Of a stretch of DNA of 64,000 nt, positions 15,095-23,419 are shown in pieces. The translations under genes were made by a program, and so were the position numbers. The DNA is taken from positions 1 through 64,000 of the forward strand of contig JBGTGQ010000099.1 in NCBI GenBank assembly GCA_041746635.1, written 5' to 3'. Under the pieces are notes generated by a model that made no database searches, was not told the origin of the DNA, and saw nothing but the letters and a program-made list of their open reading frames with translations. The first letter of the stretch is position 1; each line of letters begins with the position of its first letter. The stretch is from CAMASH01 sp041746635 (GTDB taxonomy: Bacteria; Verrucomicrobiota; Verrucomicrobiia; Chthoniobacterales; Terrimicrobiaceae).

Positions 15095-15119
15095 AATGCC
15101 GCCCGGCGCAAAATCCCTC
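15095..15119 (-). promoter_or_regulatory. Candidate autoregulatory ECF promoter of the sensor/sigma operon
   Basis: Coding strand GAGGGATT, then ten bases, then GCGGCATT, aligned without gaps with the sites at 10251-10275 and 12391-12415; AGGG and GCGGCA are identical in all three. It lies 27 bp before the ATG of the putative anti-sigma gene. ECF sigma factors usually drive their own operon, which supports the assignment. Confidence 0.5.
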
Positions 15120-15128
15120 GAACTATTT

Positions 15129-17411
15129 TTAATCTTCCAACGCGACCGTTTTCAGCCGGAGGGCATTGCCGATCACCGAAACGCTGCTCAACGACATCGC
15201 CGCACTGGCAATGATCGGACTGAGCAGAATGCCGAAAAACGGATACAGCACACCCGCCGCAATCGGCACGCCAAGCGAATTGTAGAGAAAGGCAAAAAGC
15301 AAATTCTGCCGGATGTTGCGCATGGTCGCGCGGCTCAGCGCGATGGCTCGGACGATACCGCGCAGGTCGCCTTTCACCAACGTGACCCCGGCGGTTTGCA
15401 TGGCGACATCCGTTCCGGTGCCCATGGCGATGCCCACATCGGCGGCGGCCAGTGCGGGCGCGTCATTCACTCCATCGCCCGCCATGGCCACGGGCAGGCC
15501 GTTCTTTTTCAAATCGGCAATCTTGCTTTGCTTGTCGGCCGGACTCACCCCGGCCAGCACCTCGTCAATGCCCAACCCCGCGGCCACGCGCTCGGCCGTC
15601 TGACGATTGTCCCCGGTGAGCATGATCACTTTCACGCCGAGGCGATGCAGCGCCGCGATCGCTTCCGGCGTGGTGGATTTGACCGGATCGGACAAGGCCA
15701 GGAGACCCAACACCACGCCATCCGCCGCGATCCAGATCACCGTGTTTCCTTCGCCCTGCAAAGCGGTCGCCCGCTCCTCGAAGGCCTCGAGTTGATGCAC
15801 GCCCGCCTCAGCGAGAAAACTTTTCTGCCCGACCAACACGCGCCGTCCCTCCACCAACCCGCGCACTCCCCCACCCGCCACCGCTTCGAAATTTTCCACC
15901 CGACCGACCCGCAACTTGCGTTCCCGGGCCGCGCGGACGACCGCTCCGGCCAGGGGATGTTCGCTCTGCCCTTCGAGCGCGGCAGCGAGCGCGAGCAAAT
16001 CGCCTTCCTTCTCCGTCGCGATGATATGGGTCACCGTCGGTTTGCCTTCCGTCAGCGTGCCGGTTTTGTCCACGACCAGCGTCCGCACCTTGCCCAGCGT
16101 TTCCAACGCTCCCGCATCCTTGATCAGAACCCCCATCTGCGCGCCCCGTCCCACCCCGACCATGATCGACATCGGCGTGGCCAACCCCAGCGCGCACGGA
16201 CACGCGATGATCAACACCGCCACCGCATTGACCAGCGCATGAGCCAGCGCAGGTTGCGGCCCGGCCAGCCACCAAACCAAAAACGTCACCACCGCGATGG
16301 CCATGATCACCGGCACAAACCACGCCGACACCGCATCGGCCACCCGCTGGATCGGCGCACGGCTGCGCTGCGCCTCGGAAACCATCTGCACGATCTGCGC
16401 CAGCAGGGTCTCTGACCCTATCCTCTCCGCCCGCATCACAAAGCTGCCCGCTCCGTTGAGCGTGCCGGCACTTACCGCACTGTCCGTCTCCTTCTTCAGC
16501 GGAACCGGTTCGCCCGTGAGCATGGATTCATCCACCGCCGATGCACCCTCGACCACCCGGCCATCGACTGGAATTTTCTCGCCCGGCTTCACCCGCAGCA
16601 AATCACCCGCCTGCACCTCCTCGAGCGGCACTTCGTTTTCCGTACCATCGCGTAAACGGTGGGCGATCTTGGGAGCCAGATCGAGCAACGCCCGGATGGC
16701 CGCGCCCGTTCCCGCCCGCGCGCGCAAATCCAGCACCTGACCCACCAGCACCAGCACCACGATCACCGCCGCCGCCTCGAAATAAACCGGCAACATCCCC
16801 TCGTGCGCCATCCCATGCGGCAGCAGATGCGGAAACAAAAACACCGCCAGACTGAAAAAATACGCCGCCCCCACCCCCAGCGCGATGAGCGTAAACATGT
16901 TCAGATGCCGCCCCACCAACGAACGCCACCCCCGCTCCATAAACGGCCAGCCCGCCCACCACACCACCGGCGTGCTCAGAATCAACTGCACCCACAACGA
17001 AATCCGCTCCGGCACCACATTCAGCCCCGGCACATGCGCCGCCATGGCGAGGAGAAACACCGGCACCGCCAGCACGGCGCCGATCTTCAGCCGTCGCGTC
17101 ATGTCCTCCAGCTCGGAATGATCCTCTTCCACCACCACTCCCGCTGCCTCGAGTGCCATCCCGCATTTTGGACACTCGCCGGGGGCATTCTGCCGCACCT
17201 CCGGATGCATCGGACACGTATAAACCGTGTCCGTCGTTCTCGAAAACGCCGGATTCCGTTCCAGCGCCATGCCACACTTCGGACATGCCCCAGGTTGGTC
17301 CGATTCCACCCCGGCGCACATCGGACAAAACCACGCCTTCACCGGCGTGTTGCCGCCATCGCGGGGATGATCGTGTCTCTCGCAACAGGAATGCTCGTGG
17401 GAATCGGCCAT
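15129..17411 (-). CDS. copA: Copper-exporting P1B-type ATPase (CopA-like)
   Basis: About 760 residues from ATG 17409-17411. The N terminus has a His/Cys-rich start (HEHSCCERHDH) and two heavy-metal-binding repeats, FCPMCAG...CPKCGMAL and YTCPMHPEV...CPKCGMAL, instead of the usual ferredoxin-like MxCxxC domains. Then come eight membrane segments, the actuator loop with TGEP, the Cu(I) channel motif CPC (IIACPCALGLATP), phosphorylation site DKTGT, an SEHPL nucleotide-binding motif and the hinge GDGVNDAPAL. It pumps Cu(I) or Ag(I) out of the cytoplasm. It sits directly upstream of the sensor/sigma operon on the same strand, separated by about 60 bp. Its own upstream region is filled by a decayed gene copy. 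Confidence 0.95.
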   Translation of the reverse strand: MADSHEHSCCERHDHPRDGGNTPVKAWFCPMCAGVESDQPGACPKCGMALERNPAFSRTTDTVYTCPMHPEVRQNAPGECPKCGMALEAAGVVVEEDHSELEDMTRRLKIGAVLAVPVFLLAMAAHVPGLNVVPERISLWVQLILSTPVVWWAGWPFMERGWRSLVGRHLNMFTLIALGVGAAYFFSLAVFLFPHLLPHGMAHEGMLPVYFEAAAVIVVLVLVGQVLDLRARAGTGAAIRALLDLAPKIAHRLRDGTENEVPLEEVQAGDLLRVKPGEKIPVDGRVVEGASAVDESMLTGEPVPLKKETDSAVSAGTLNGAGSFVMRAERIGSETLLAQIVQMVSEAQRSRAPIQRVADAVSAWFVPVIMAIAVVTFLVWWLAGPQPALAHALVNAVAVLIIACPCALGLATPMSIMVGVGRGAQMGVLIKDAGALETLGKVRTLVVDKTGTLTEGKPTVTHIIATEKEGDLLALAAALEGQSEHPLAGAVVRAARERKLRVGRVENFEAVAGGGVRGLVEGRRVLVGQKSFLAEAGVHQLEAFEERATALQGEGNTVIWIAADGVVLGLLALSDPVKSTTPEAIAALHRLGVKVIMLTGDNRQTAERVAAGLGIDEVLAGVSPADKQSKIADLKKNGLPVAMAGDGVNDAPALAAADVGIAMGTGTDVAMQTAGVTLVKGDLRGIVRAIALSRATMRNIRQNLLFAFLYNSLGVPIAAGVLYPFFGILLSPIIASAAMSLSSVSVIGNALRLKTVALED

Positions 17412-17456
17412 ACGGTTGCGATCTTCAGGAGTTTGCGAAATCACGGCAAGCTTCGA

Positions 17457-17700
17457 AGATCGTATCGCGGCCGGGAAAAGCAAGCCGTCGCGGAGCTGGC
17501 GGCGCGCGGGACGGTCATCGTCGTGGTGGCGCCGCTGGCCTTGCCCGATGGGTTAGTCTTGGTAACTTTGAGGTCCTTTTTGCAGCTCGGGCAATGCACG
17601 TTATCCCTCCGCGCAATGCTTCCCGGCTACTTTGGTATCCTCCGTGTCGATGACGGTGTGGGAGTTGCGCATCTTACAAGGTAAGGGTGACTTTGTCCCC
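17457..17700 (-). pseudogene. Decayed partial copy of the CxxC protein gene and its terminator
   Basis: Aligns with 11385-11700. It begins with AGATCGTATCGCGG, shared exactly, continues through a mutated terminator hairpin, then jumps over ~70 bp (the stop and last codons of the original) and continues through the CxxC region to CTTTGTCCCC, shared exactly. The copy has frame-disrupting changes and no start. It occupies the region upstream of copA, so copA now has promoter sequence of foreign origin. The rest of the 346-bp gap up to the amidase gene shows nothing else. Confidence 0.85.
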
Positions 17701-17757
17701 GGGGTTCCAACCCTCCTCCCGCTTGCCGGAGTCCAATGCCTGTGAAAGATTCCGGCC

Positions 17758-18867
17758 ATGATGAAATTGCCGGGAATTCTGCTCGTGCTGCTGTTCGCGA
17801 CCGGACCGGCGTTTGCGGTGGATTGGAAGGTGAGCCGTTTCGAGGGACGCGATTACGTCAGCATCGGGCAGATCGCCCAATTTTATGATCTGCCGCGCGA
17901 GACCGTCCCGGTGGAAAAAAACATTTCCCTCGCCCGCGCCCGGCGCAGCCTGCTCGTCACCCTCGGCAGCCGCGAGGTCGAGATCAACGGAGTGATATAC
18001 ATCCTGTCCTTCCCCGTGATCGAACAGGAGGGCAAATATTGGATCTCCCGCCTGGATCTGGGCAAGACCATCGAGCCCGCCTTCCGTCCCGAACTGGTGC
18101 CCGGGGTGAAAACGTTCACCACCGTCATTCTCGATCCGGGACACGGCGGCCACGACAAGGGCGCGGTCGGCCCCTACGAACTGGAAAAAAACTTCGCCCT
18201 CGATGTCTCCCGCCGCGTGCGCGACGAACTGCAAAAAGCCGGCCTGCGTGTGATGATGACGCGCAACAGCGATGCCTTCATCGAACTGCAGGACCGCGCC
18301 GCCCTGGCCAATGCCAAGCAGAGCAGCATTTTCGTCAGCATTCATTTCAACGCCTCGCCCAACCGCGACGCCAACGGATTGGAAATCTTCTGCATCACCC
18401 CGCGAGGCTCCCCCTCGACCGAATACGACGACCTGCTCGTGCGCGACATGATCCAGGAACACGGCAACGAAAGCGAATTGCAAAGCTTCATCCTCGCCAG
18501 CGCGATCTACCACTCACTCCACGGTTCCCCGCTCAATATGTTCGACCGCGGCCTCAAACGCGCCCGCTTCGCCGTCCTGCGCGCAACCAAAATGCCCGCC
18601 GTGCTGGTCGAGGGCGGATTCCTCACCAACGTCGCCGACGCCAAACTCGTCGCCGCCAAGGACTGGCGCAACAAATACGCCGCCGCCATCGCCACCGGCA
18701 TCCTGGAATACAAAAGGCTGGCCGAATTGAAAAAGGCTCCGCGACTCGCCGCCGACTACCGCAATTCGCGGCCCGGCGAAACCTCCTCCGTGGCCGCGTT
18801 GCCCAGCCCGACCCCGGCGGTCGGCGGAGTCGCCCTGCGCGAACTGCCCGAGGCCAAGCCGAATTAG
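17758..18867 (+). CDS. N-acetylmuramoyl-L-alanine amidase (Amidase_3)
   Basis: 369 residues with a signal peptide (KLPGILLVLLFATGPAFA). Residues ~20-115 look like a small AMIN-like or copper-amine-oxidase-N-like beta domain. The catalytic domain (about 120-325) shows VILDPGHGGHDKGAVG (Zn-binding His), a conserved Glu in YELEKNFAL, the second zinc His in VSIHFNASPN, and the catalytic VEGGFLTN. It cleaves the amide bond between MurNAc and the stem peptide in the periplasm, probably at cell separation. The last 40 residues are Pro/Ala-rich. First of a plus-strand pair, divergent from copA. Confidence 0.92.
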   Translation: MMKLPGILLVLLFATGPAFAVDWKVSRFEGRDYVSIGQIAQFYDLPRETVPVEKNISLARARRSLLVTLGSREVEINGVIYILSFPVIEQEGKYWISRLDLGKTIEPAFRPELVPGVKTFTTVILDPGHGGHDKGAVGPYELEKNFALDVSRRVRDELQKAGLRVMMTRNSDAFIELQDRAALANAKQSSIFVSIHFNASPNRDANGLEIFCITPRGSPSTEYDDLLVRDMIQEHGNESELQSFILASAIYHSLHGSPLNMFDRGLKRARFAVLRATKMPAVLVEGGFLTNVADAKLVAAKDWRNKYAAAIATGILEYKRLAELKKAPRLAADYRNSRPGETSSVAALPSPTPAVGGVALRELPEAKPN

Positions 18868-19068
18868 CACCCTTTACTCAAGTGGCATCGGGATGATTCG
18901 CCTGCGGCTCAGATCTCGCTAACGCTCGGTTCCTGCCGATGCGGGCTTACAGGAACACAAGCAGAATGCTCATGCCATCGCCGGAATAATTTCACTCTCG
19001 TCCCACCAGGACTGTTCTGCTTTCCTCCCTGCAGAAACTTCGGGCATCATGCTCGACCAGACAAAAAT
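18868..19068. other. Intergenic spacer between amidase and methyltransferase genes
   Basis: About 200 bp without an open frame of note. No tRNA fold, strong hairpin or repeat was recognised. It presumably holds the promoter of the methyltransferase gene that follows on the plus strand. Confidence 0.4.
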
Positions 19069-19959
19069 ATGACCACAAACCTCGCGCCTCCCTTCACCCA
19101 GCCTCTCCTGCCTCAGCGTTTGAAGGCCCTTTGGAGCGAAGCCGGGGCGGATGGCGCGAACAAGGATGCCTGTTACGCCCGGCAGCAGGAAGCGATCGGC
19201 GAATATGCCGCGGTGTGGGCCGACGCCCTGCGCCTGACGGAGGAAAGCGACCTGACCCACAGCCTCTGTCGCGAACTCGGCGAGTTGACCAACTGCCCTG
19301 ATCTGGTCGAGGTGCAACGCCGCTGCCGCAGCGCCATGCAGCAGATGAAAAAAGATTGGGAGGAAACCGTGAGCGAGGGCGACGACGAATCCGTGGTGAA
19401 ATATTACGACCGCAGCACCCACTACGCCTACGAACTCATGTGGTGGCATACGTTGGAGGAAGACAACTCGCCCCTCGCTTATGTCTGCGCGCTTCACCTG
19501 GCCCTGCAAAATGGCTGTACCGACACGCTCGATTTCGGAGCCGGCGTGGGCGCAGGCGCGCTGCTGTTTCATCGTCACGGCCTGAACGTCACGCTGGCGG
19601 ACATCAGCTCAACCTTGCTCGAGTTCGCGCGGCAACGGCTGAGCGCACGCGGCATCCCGGCCACGTTCCTTGATCTGAAAACCGCCGGCCTGCCGGAAGC
19701 GGCCTACGATTTCATCACGGCGATGGATGTTTTCGAGCACATCGCCGAACCGGAAAAAACCGTGGACGTGCTGGCGGCGGCCCTGCGTCCCGGCGGCATC
19801 CTCTTCGGACGCTTCAGCGCCGAGCAGGACGCCGACCGTCCCTCCCACATCGCCCTCGATTTCACTTCGACCTTTCAGCGGCTTAAGGAACTGGGCTTCG
19901 AAGAATGCTGGCGCGACGAGTGGCTCTGGGGACACCAGGCCTTTCGTAAGGGAAAGTAG
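19069..19959 (+). CDS. SAM-dependent methyltransferase (class I)
   Basis: 296 residues. An N-terminal helical part of ~130 residues precedes a Rossmann-type methyltransferase domain: LDFGAGVGAGALLF is the SAM-binding motif I, VTLADISSTLLEFA motif II, and YDFITAMDVFEHIAEP the post-motif typical of the Methyltransf_11/23 group. The substrate is unknown. It precedes, in opposite orientation, two glycosyltransferases, so a sugar or lipid substrate is possible but unproven. It stands alone on its strand. Confidence 0.8.
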   Translation: MTTNLAPPFTQPLLPQRLKALWSEAGADGANKDACYARQQEAIGEYAAVWADALRLTEESDLTHSLCRELGELTNCPDLVEVQRRCRSAMQQMKKDWEETVSEGDDESVVKYYDRSTHYAYELMWWHTLEEDNSPLAYVCALHLALQNGCTDTLDFGAGVGAGALLFHRHGLNVTLADISSTLLEFARQRLSARGIPATFLDLKTAGLPEAAYDFITAMDVFEHIAEPEKTVDVLAAALRPGGILFGRFSAEQDADRPSHIALDFTSTFQRLKELGFEECWRDEWLWGHQAFRKGK

Positions 19960-20008
19960 CCACGGTCTCCGACCGCGTGTGATTGAATAAAGCGACCGGA
20001 GGACGCCT

Positions 20009-21022
20009 CTACTTTTCCACAATCGTCTTCGCCGCATCAATCACCGCATCAGCAGAAATGTGATCCATCGGTCCTCCTTTTTGCGCTGGAGTAAAGGGCA
20101 ACCTCGTATCTGCGCGCAAAATCACCGCCCTGGCCTGACGGGGCCGCCAATGATAAGGATTGGTAGGTCCGAACAAAGCCACTGCGGGAGTGCCCATCGC
20201 GTCGGCCAGATGCATGGCGGCGGTGTCCACTCCGCAGAATATTTTCGCCCCGCGAATCACGGCGGCGAGTTCAAGGAGGCTGGTTTTTCCCGAAAGATCA
20301 AAACTCTCCGCCCCGAACGATTTTTTCATGGTGGCAAGATGGGCCTGCTCGGCGGGATCGGAGGAGCCTGTGAGCACAATTTTCAAACCGTATTGCGCTT
20401 GAAGGAAATCCATCACTTGCGACCAGCGTTCGGGCCGCCAGTATTTTTCCGGTCGGGCCGTTCCGGCATGGATCACAGCGTAGGGTGCGGCGACTCCGGT
20501 GCTGGCCAGAAGCGCACTTGTAGAACTCGTGACAGGTTCGGGAATACGCAATTCCAGCGGAACGCCTTCGCGTTTGATCCCGAGGGGTCGCAAGAGATCG
20601 GTGTAATGATCCGCAGTGTGAAGGTCCCTCACGGAGGAATCCACAAAATCCGTGTAGAGGAACCGGCGCAGAATCTTTTTCTGGAAGCGCCTGCCAGTGA
20701 GGCGCCGCCTGCAAGATGAGGAAAAAGTCATCAGAGCAGATCGGTCCGTGCCGGTGAAATCGAGACAGTAATCACCATTGAAACCGGTGAGGTCGCTTTT
20801 CATCCAAGCGTTGGGTCCGAATCCCAAAAGGCCGCCCCAGCCCGCGTCTTTGTGATGAACCATGCATTCATCCACATCAATCGCCCTTAGCAAACTCTCG
20901 CACGACGAGTCCACCACGAGCGTAAGGTGCGCTTCCGGAAAAGCCTCGCGCAGGCAATGAATCGCCGGGGTGGTGAGGATCAAATCCCCGATGCGCTTGA
21001 GCTGCAGGATGAGGATTTTCAC
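20009..21022 (-). CDS. Glycosyltransferase family 9 (heptosyltransferase-like)
   Basis: About 337 residues. The preferred start is GTG at 21020-21022, overlapping the GT4 stop as GTGA and giving the typical beginning KILILQLKRIGDLILTTP. Two Rossmann domains: the acceptor domain with the TPAIHCLREAFPEAHLTLVV pattern and the donor domain with AVIHAGTARPEKYWRPERW and VDTAAMHLADAMGTPAVALFGPT. GT9 enzymes add heptose or similar sugars to lipopolysaccharide core in the cytoplasm at the inner membrane. Translational coupling with the GT4 gene suggests joint work on the same glycan. Confidence 0.9.
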   Translation of the reverse strand: MKILILQLKRIGDLILTTPAIHCLREAFPEAHLTLVVDSSCESLLRAIDVDECMVHHKDAGWGGLLGFGPNAWMKSDLTGFNGDYCLDFTGTDRSALMTFSSSCRRRLTGRRFQKKILRRFLYTDFVDSSVRDLHTADHYTDLLRPLGIKREGVPLELRIPEPVTSSTSALLASTGVAAPYAVIHAGTARPEKYWRPERWSQVMDFLQAQYGLKIVLTGSSDPAEQAHLATMKKSFGAESFDLSGKTSLLELAAVIRGAKIFCGVDTAAMHLADAMGTPAVALFGPTNPYHWRPRQARAVILRADTRLPFTPAQKGGPMDHISADAVIDAAKTIVEK

Positions 21023-22209
21023 CGGACCCGCCACTTTTGCAGAACAAGGCTGTACGCCCGGGCCAGCCGTTCGCGGAAGTGGTCCCAGGTCAGTTCCGCT
21101 TCCGCCCGCTGGCGGGCCGCGACGCTGAACTGACGAATTAAAGCGGGATCATCATACAACCGGCGGATCCCAGATATGAGCAATTCCACCTCGTTGCAGG
21201 GAACGATCAGTCCGTTCAGTCCGTCCTGCACGACGTCGCCGGATTCAAAGGTCGTCACTTGGGCGAGACCGGCCGCGCAGGCTTCGTAAACCGTCTTGGC
21301 ACTGCCTTCGCACTCCGAGGGAAAAATATGCACATCAGCTTTCCGCAGGATCTCAGGCACATCTTTGATAAAACCCGGAACTTTCACCGAAGGACCGCCA
21401 AATTCCGCCAGCATCGGTTTGATTTCATCATGCACGGCACCCACCAGTGTCAGCTCCGCATGGGGCAGGGCCAGCCGGTGCCAGGCCTCGAGCAAGACGT
21501 GCACGCCCTTGCGTTTGATCAACGCGCCGCAAAAAATTGCCCGCATGGGACGGACCGCGGAAAACTGCGCGGGCACTTCCGCCGCGTTTTTGGGTTGAAA
21601 AAGTTTCGTGTCCACCCCGGCACCAAGCATGAAGAGTTTTTCCTCCGGGACACCGACAGTGGTGAACGTGCGGGCCGAGCATAACGAGGGCACAAGCAAC
21701 AGATCGGCGAGGTCGTATTCTTCCAAGCTGTCCTGCCGGCTGACGAGCATTCCCCTGAACATGGTGTCGGGAAATTTCGCGTTTTTTTCGTGCCGGGAGA
21801 TTTCGATTTTTGCCCGGGGCTTCAGTTTGCCCTTATCGCGATGCCAGGTGGCGATCTCCAAAACGGAAGGGATGCCCATTTTTTTCGCGTTGCGCAGGGT
21901 GCGCAGGGAGTTGCCCGCCCAGCCGTGGAAGAGATCGTAATCGCCGGTATCGAGCTGGCGCGAGGCCACCCAATCCACGTATTTCTTTTTGGCATCGTAA
22001 TAAAACGGCGGACTCAAAAATGAGAGCAGCCGGACAAGATGTCCTTGCAGCGAGGTAATGTGCCGCGAGGGAATCACTTTCTGTCGGTTGCCGTAGCCGA
22101 AAGCCTGGCCCAAATATCCGCGTTCGGAGGAAAGCCTGAGTGCCTCCTGCGCGTTGAGCCCGAGGCCGTATCCGCCGATGCGGGAGTTGATCGAATAAAG
22201 CAGTGCCAT
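21019..22209 (-). CDS. Glycosyltransferase family 4
   Basis: About 396 residues from ATG 22207-22209; the frame is open for 86 more codons, with another ATG at 22234-22236, but the GT4 fold starts with ALLYSINSRIGGYG. The C-terminal GT-B half shows IFCGALIKRKGVHVLLEAW, LVGAVHDEIKP and the nucleotide-sugar site FPSECEGSAKTVYEACAAGL with the E-x7-E motif. It transfers a sugar from a nucleotide donor, likely in LPS or capsule synthesis. It overlaps the GT9 gene downstream by 4 bp. A 220-bp divergent region separates it from the methyltransferase gene. Confidence 0.88.
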   Translation of the reverse strand: MALLYSINSRIGGYGLGLNAQEALRLSSERGYLGQAFGYGNRQKVIPSRHITSLQGHLVRLLSFLSPPFYYDAKKKYVDWVASRQLDTGDYDLFHGWAGNSLRTLRNAKKMGIPSVLEIATWHRDKGKLKPRAKIEISRHEKNAKFPDTMFRGMLVSRQDSLEEYDLADLLLVPSLCSARTFTTVGVPEEKLFMLGAGVDTKLFQPKNAAEVPAQFSAVRPMRAIFCGALIKRKGVHVLLEAWHRLALPHAELTLVGAVHDEIKPMLAEFGGPSVKVPGFIKDVPEILRKADVHIFPSECEGSAKTVYEACAAGLAQVTTFESGDVVQDGLNGLIVPCNEVELLISGIRRLYDDPALIRQFSVAARQRAEAELTWDHFRERLARAYSLVLQKWRVR

Positions 22210-22432
22210 CGGAAAAAGAGTTTCTCCAATTTGCATTGCTTCGTGGTCAGTGGATGAATGGGCGGTCAAGGGACGGGGCACTGGAGCGAAGCGTCCGCAA
22301 TTTTCCCGGATTTTTCCATAACAACCGCGAGGACAGGGTCGTTCTCTCCAATCCGCTGCGATCTTTGCGTGAGGTCCTTCCCCGCCTGAACGGTTGACGC
22401 GAGGGCAATCTCGCTGCACTTTCAGAGTCCGC

Positions 22433-22990
22433 ATGAGTCTTCTCTTTTTCAAACGCGTCCTCGCCAATCCGCTGCGAGTCGGTTACGTCGTCCCCAGTTC
22501 GCCTTTTCTGACACGCCAAACCGCGAATCGGATCGACTTTTCCAAACCGCGGGTGGTGGTGGAACTCGGCCCGGGCGAAGGCTGTCACACCCGCCAGATC
22601 GTCAAGCGCATGAACGCCGGTTCCTGCCTCATTCTTTTGGAGCTGGACAAGGAATTTGCCGAGCATCTGCAAAAATATTTCGCCCACGATCCGCGCGTGA
22701 CCGTGCTCCACACCGATGCGTTGCACCTGCCGGAAACCCTGGAAAAACTGGGCCACACCCACTGCGATTACATCGTTTCCGGCCTGCCGTTCCTGGTCAT
22801 CGACGAACCGGTCCGCAACAAAATCCTGCAAAACATCGCCGGAGCCATGCGCGAGCACAGCCGCTTCATCACTTATCAGGTTTCCGACCAGCTCTGCGGA
22901 CACAAACATCTCTTCGAATTGGCCGGACGCGAATATTGCCCGCTGAATTTGCCGCCGATCAACGTTTTCGAATTCAAAAAAGCGGCGTAG
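22433..22990 (+). CDS. Phospholipid N-methyltransferase-like (PmtA/KsgA fold) protein
   Basis: 185 residues from ATG 22433. The N terminus FFKRVLANPLRVGYVVPSS matches the pattern of PmtA-type phosphatidylethanolamine methyltransferases. SAM motif: VVVELGPGEGCHTRQI, then LILLELDKEFAEHL and a YIVSGLPFLVI segment in place of the NPPY/NLPY loop. The protein would methylate phospholipid headgroups at the membrane, but rRNA-dimethylase relatives share the fold and cannot be excluded. It runs divergently from the GT4 gene and is followed by the repeat-bounded four-helix-bundle unit. Confidence 0.72.
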   Translation: MSLLFFKRVLANPLRVGYVVPSSPFLTRQTANRIDFSKPRVVVELGPGEGCHTRQIVKRMNAGSCLILLELDKEFAEHLQKYFAHDPRVTVLHTDALHLPETLEKLGHTHCDYIVSGLPFLVIDEPVRNKILQNIAGAMREHSRFITYQVSDQLCGHKHLFELAGREYCPLNLPPINVFEFKKAA

Positions 22991-23012
22991 GCGAAGAAAA
23001 GTCTGAAAACTC

Positions 23013-23419
23013 AAGGCTGAATGCTGAAATCAGCATGAGCGATCAAACGGACCTTAAACCTCGTACAAAGGCGTTTGCCTTACGGGTGATTCGGATGTAT
23101 TCGGCACTGTCGAAAGCCGATTTCGTGGCGCAGGTGCTCGGCAAGCAAGTTCTTCGCTCCGCGACTTCGGTGGGAGCGAATTACCGGGAAGTCTCGCGCG
23201 GCCGATCGAAAGCCGAATTCATTTCCTAGACCGGCGACTGCCTCAAAGAGATCGAGGAAACCGAATACTGGCTTGAGTTGTTAGCGGAAAGCAGCTGCGT
23301 CAGCGATGCTCAGATGACCGAGCTACTTGATGAAACACGCCAACTCATCGCCATATTCACCACCATCAACAAGCGATCGAAGGAAAACCTTTAGCCCTCA
23401 GATTTCAGCCTTCAGCCTT
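23013..23419 (+). mobile_element. Small unit bounded by 19-bp inverted repeats around a four-helix-bundle gene
   Basis: Left end AAGGCTGAATGCTGAAATC (23013-23031) and right end 23401-23419, whose reverse complement is AAGGCTGAAGGCTGAAATC, match at 18 of 19 positions. Inside lies one gene for a four-helix-bundle (S23-type) protein. The right repeat overlaps the avtA 3' end and supplies its last codons and stop. No transposase is present and no target duplication was recognised, so this may be a non-autonomous mobile unit or a gene with repeat-derived flanks. Confidence 0.45.
23035..23394 (+). pseudogene. Four-helix-bundle (S23/IVP-type) protein gene with in-frame amber stop
   Basis: Reading from ATG 23035 gives 119 codons with the family pattern: KAFALRVIRMYSAL, QVLRSATSVGANYREVSRGRSKAEF, then after the stop CLKEIEETEYWLELL and TRQLIAIFTTINKR. 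A TAG at 23227-23229 (codon 65) interrupts it in frame, where relatives usually have Lys or a similar residue. There is no frameshift and the downstream half is well kept, so the mutation is recent, or the codon is read through. This family was first seen in insertions in 23S rRNA genes; its function is unknown. Listed as broken because the amber codon removes two helices. Confidence 0.8.

Noticed and set aside
23035..23394. Diversity-generating retroelement accessory protein (Avd is also a four-helix bundle)
   Set aside because: No reverse transcriptase, template repeat or variable repeat is present nearby; S23-type fits better.
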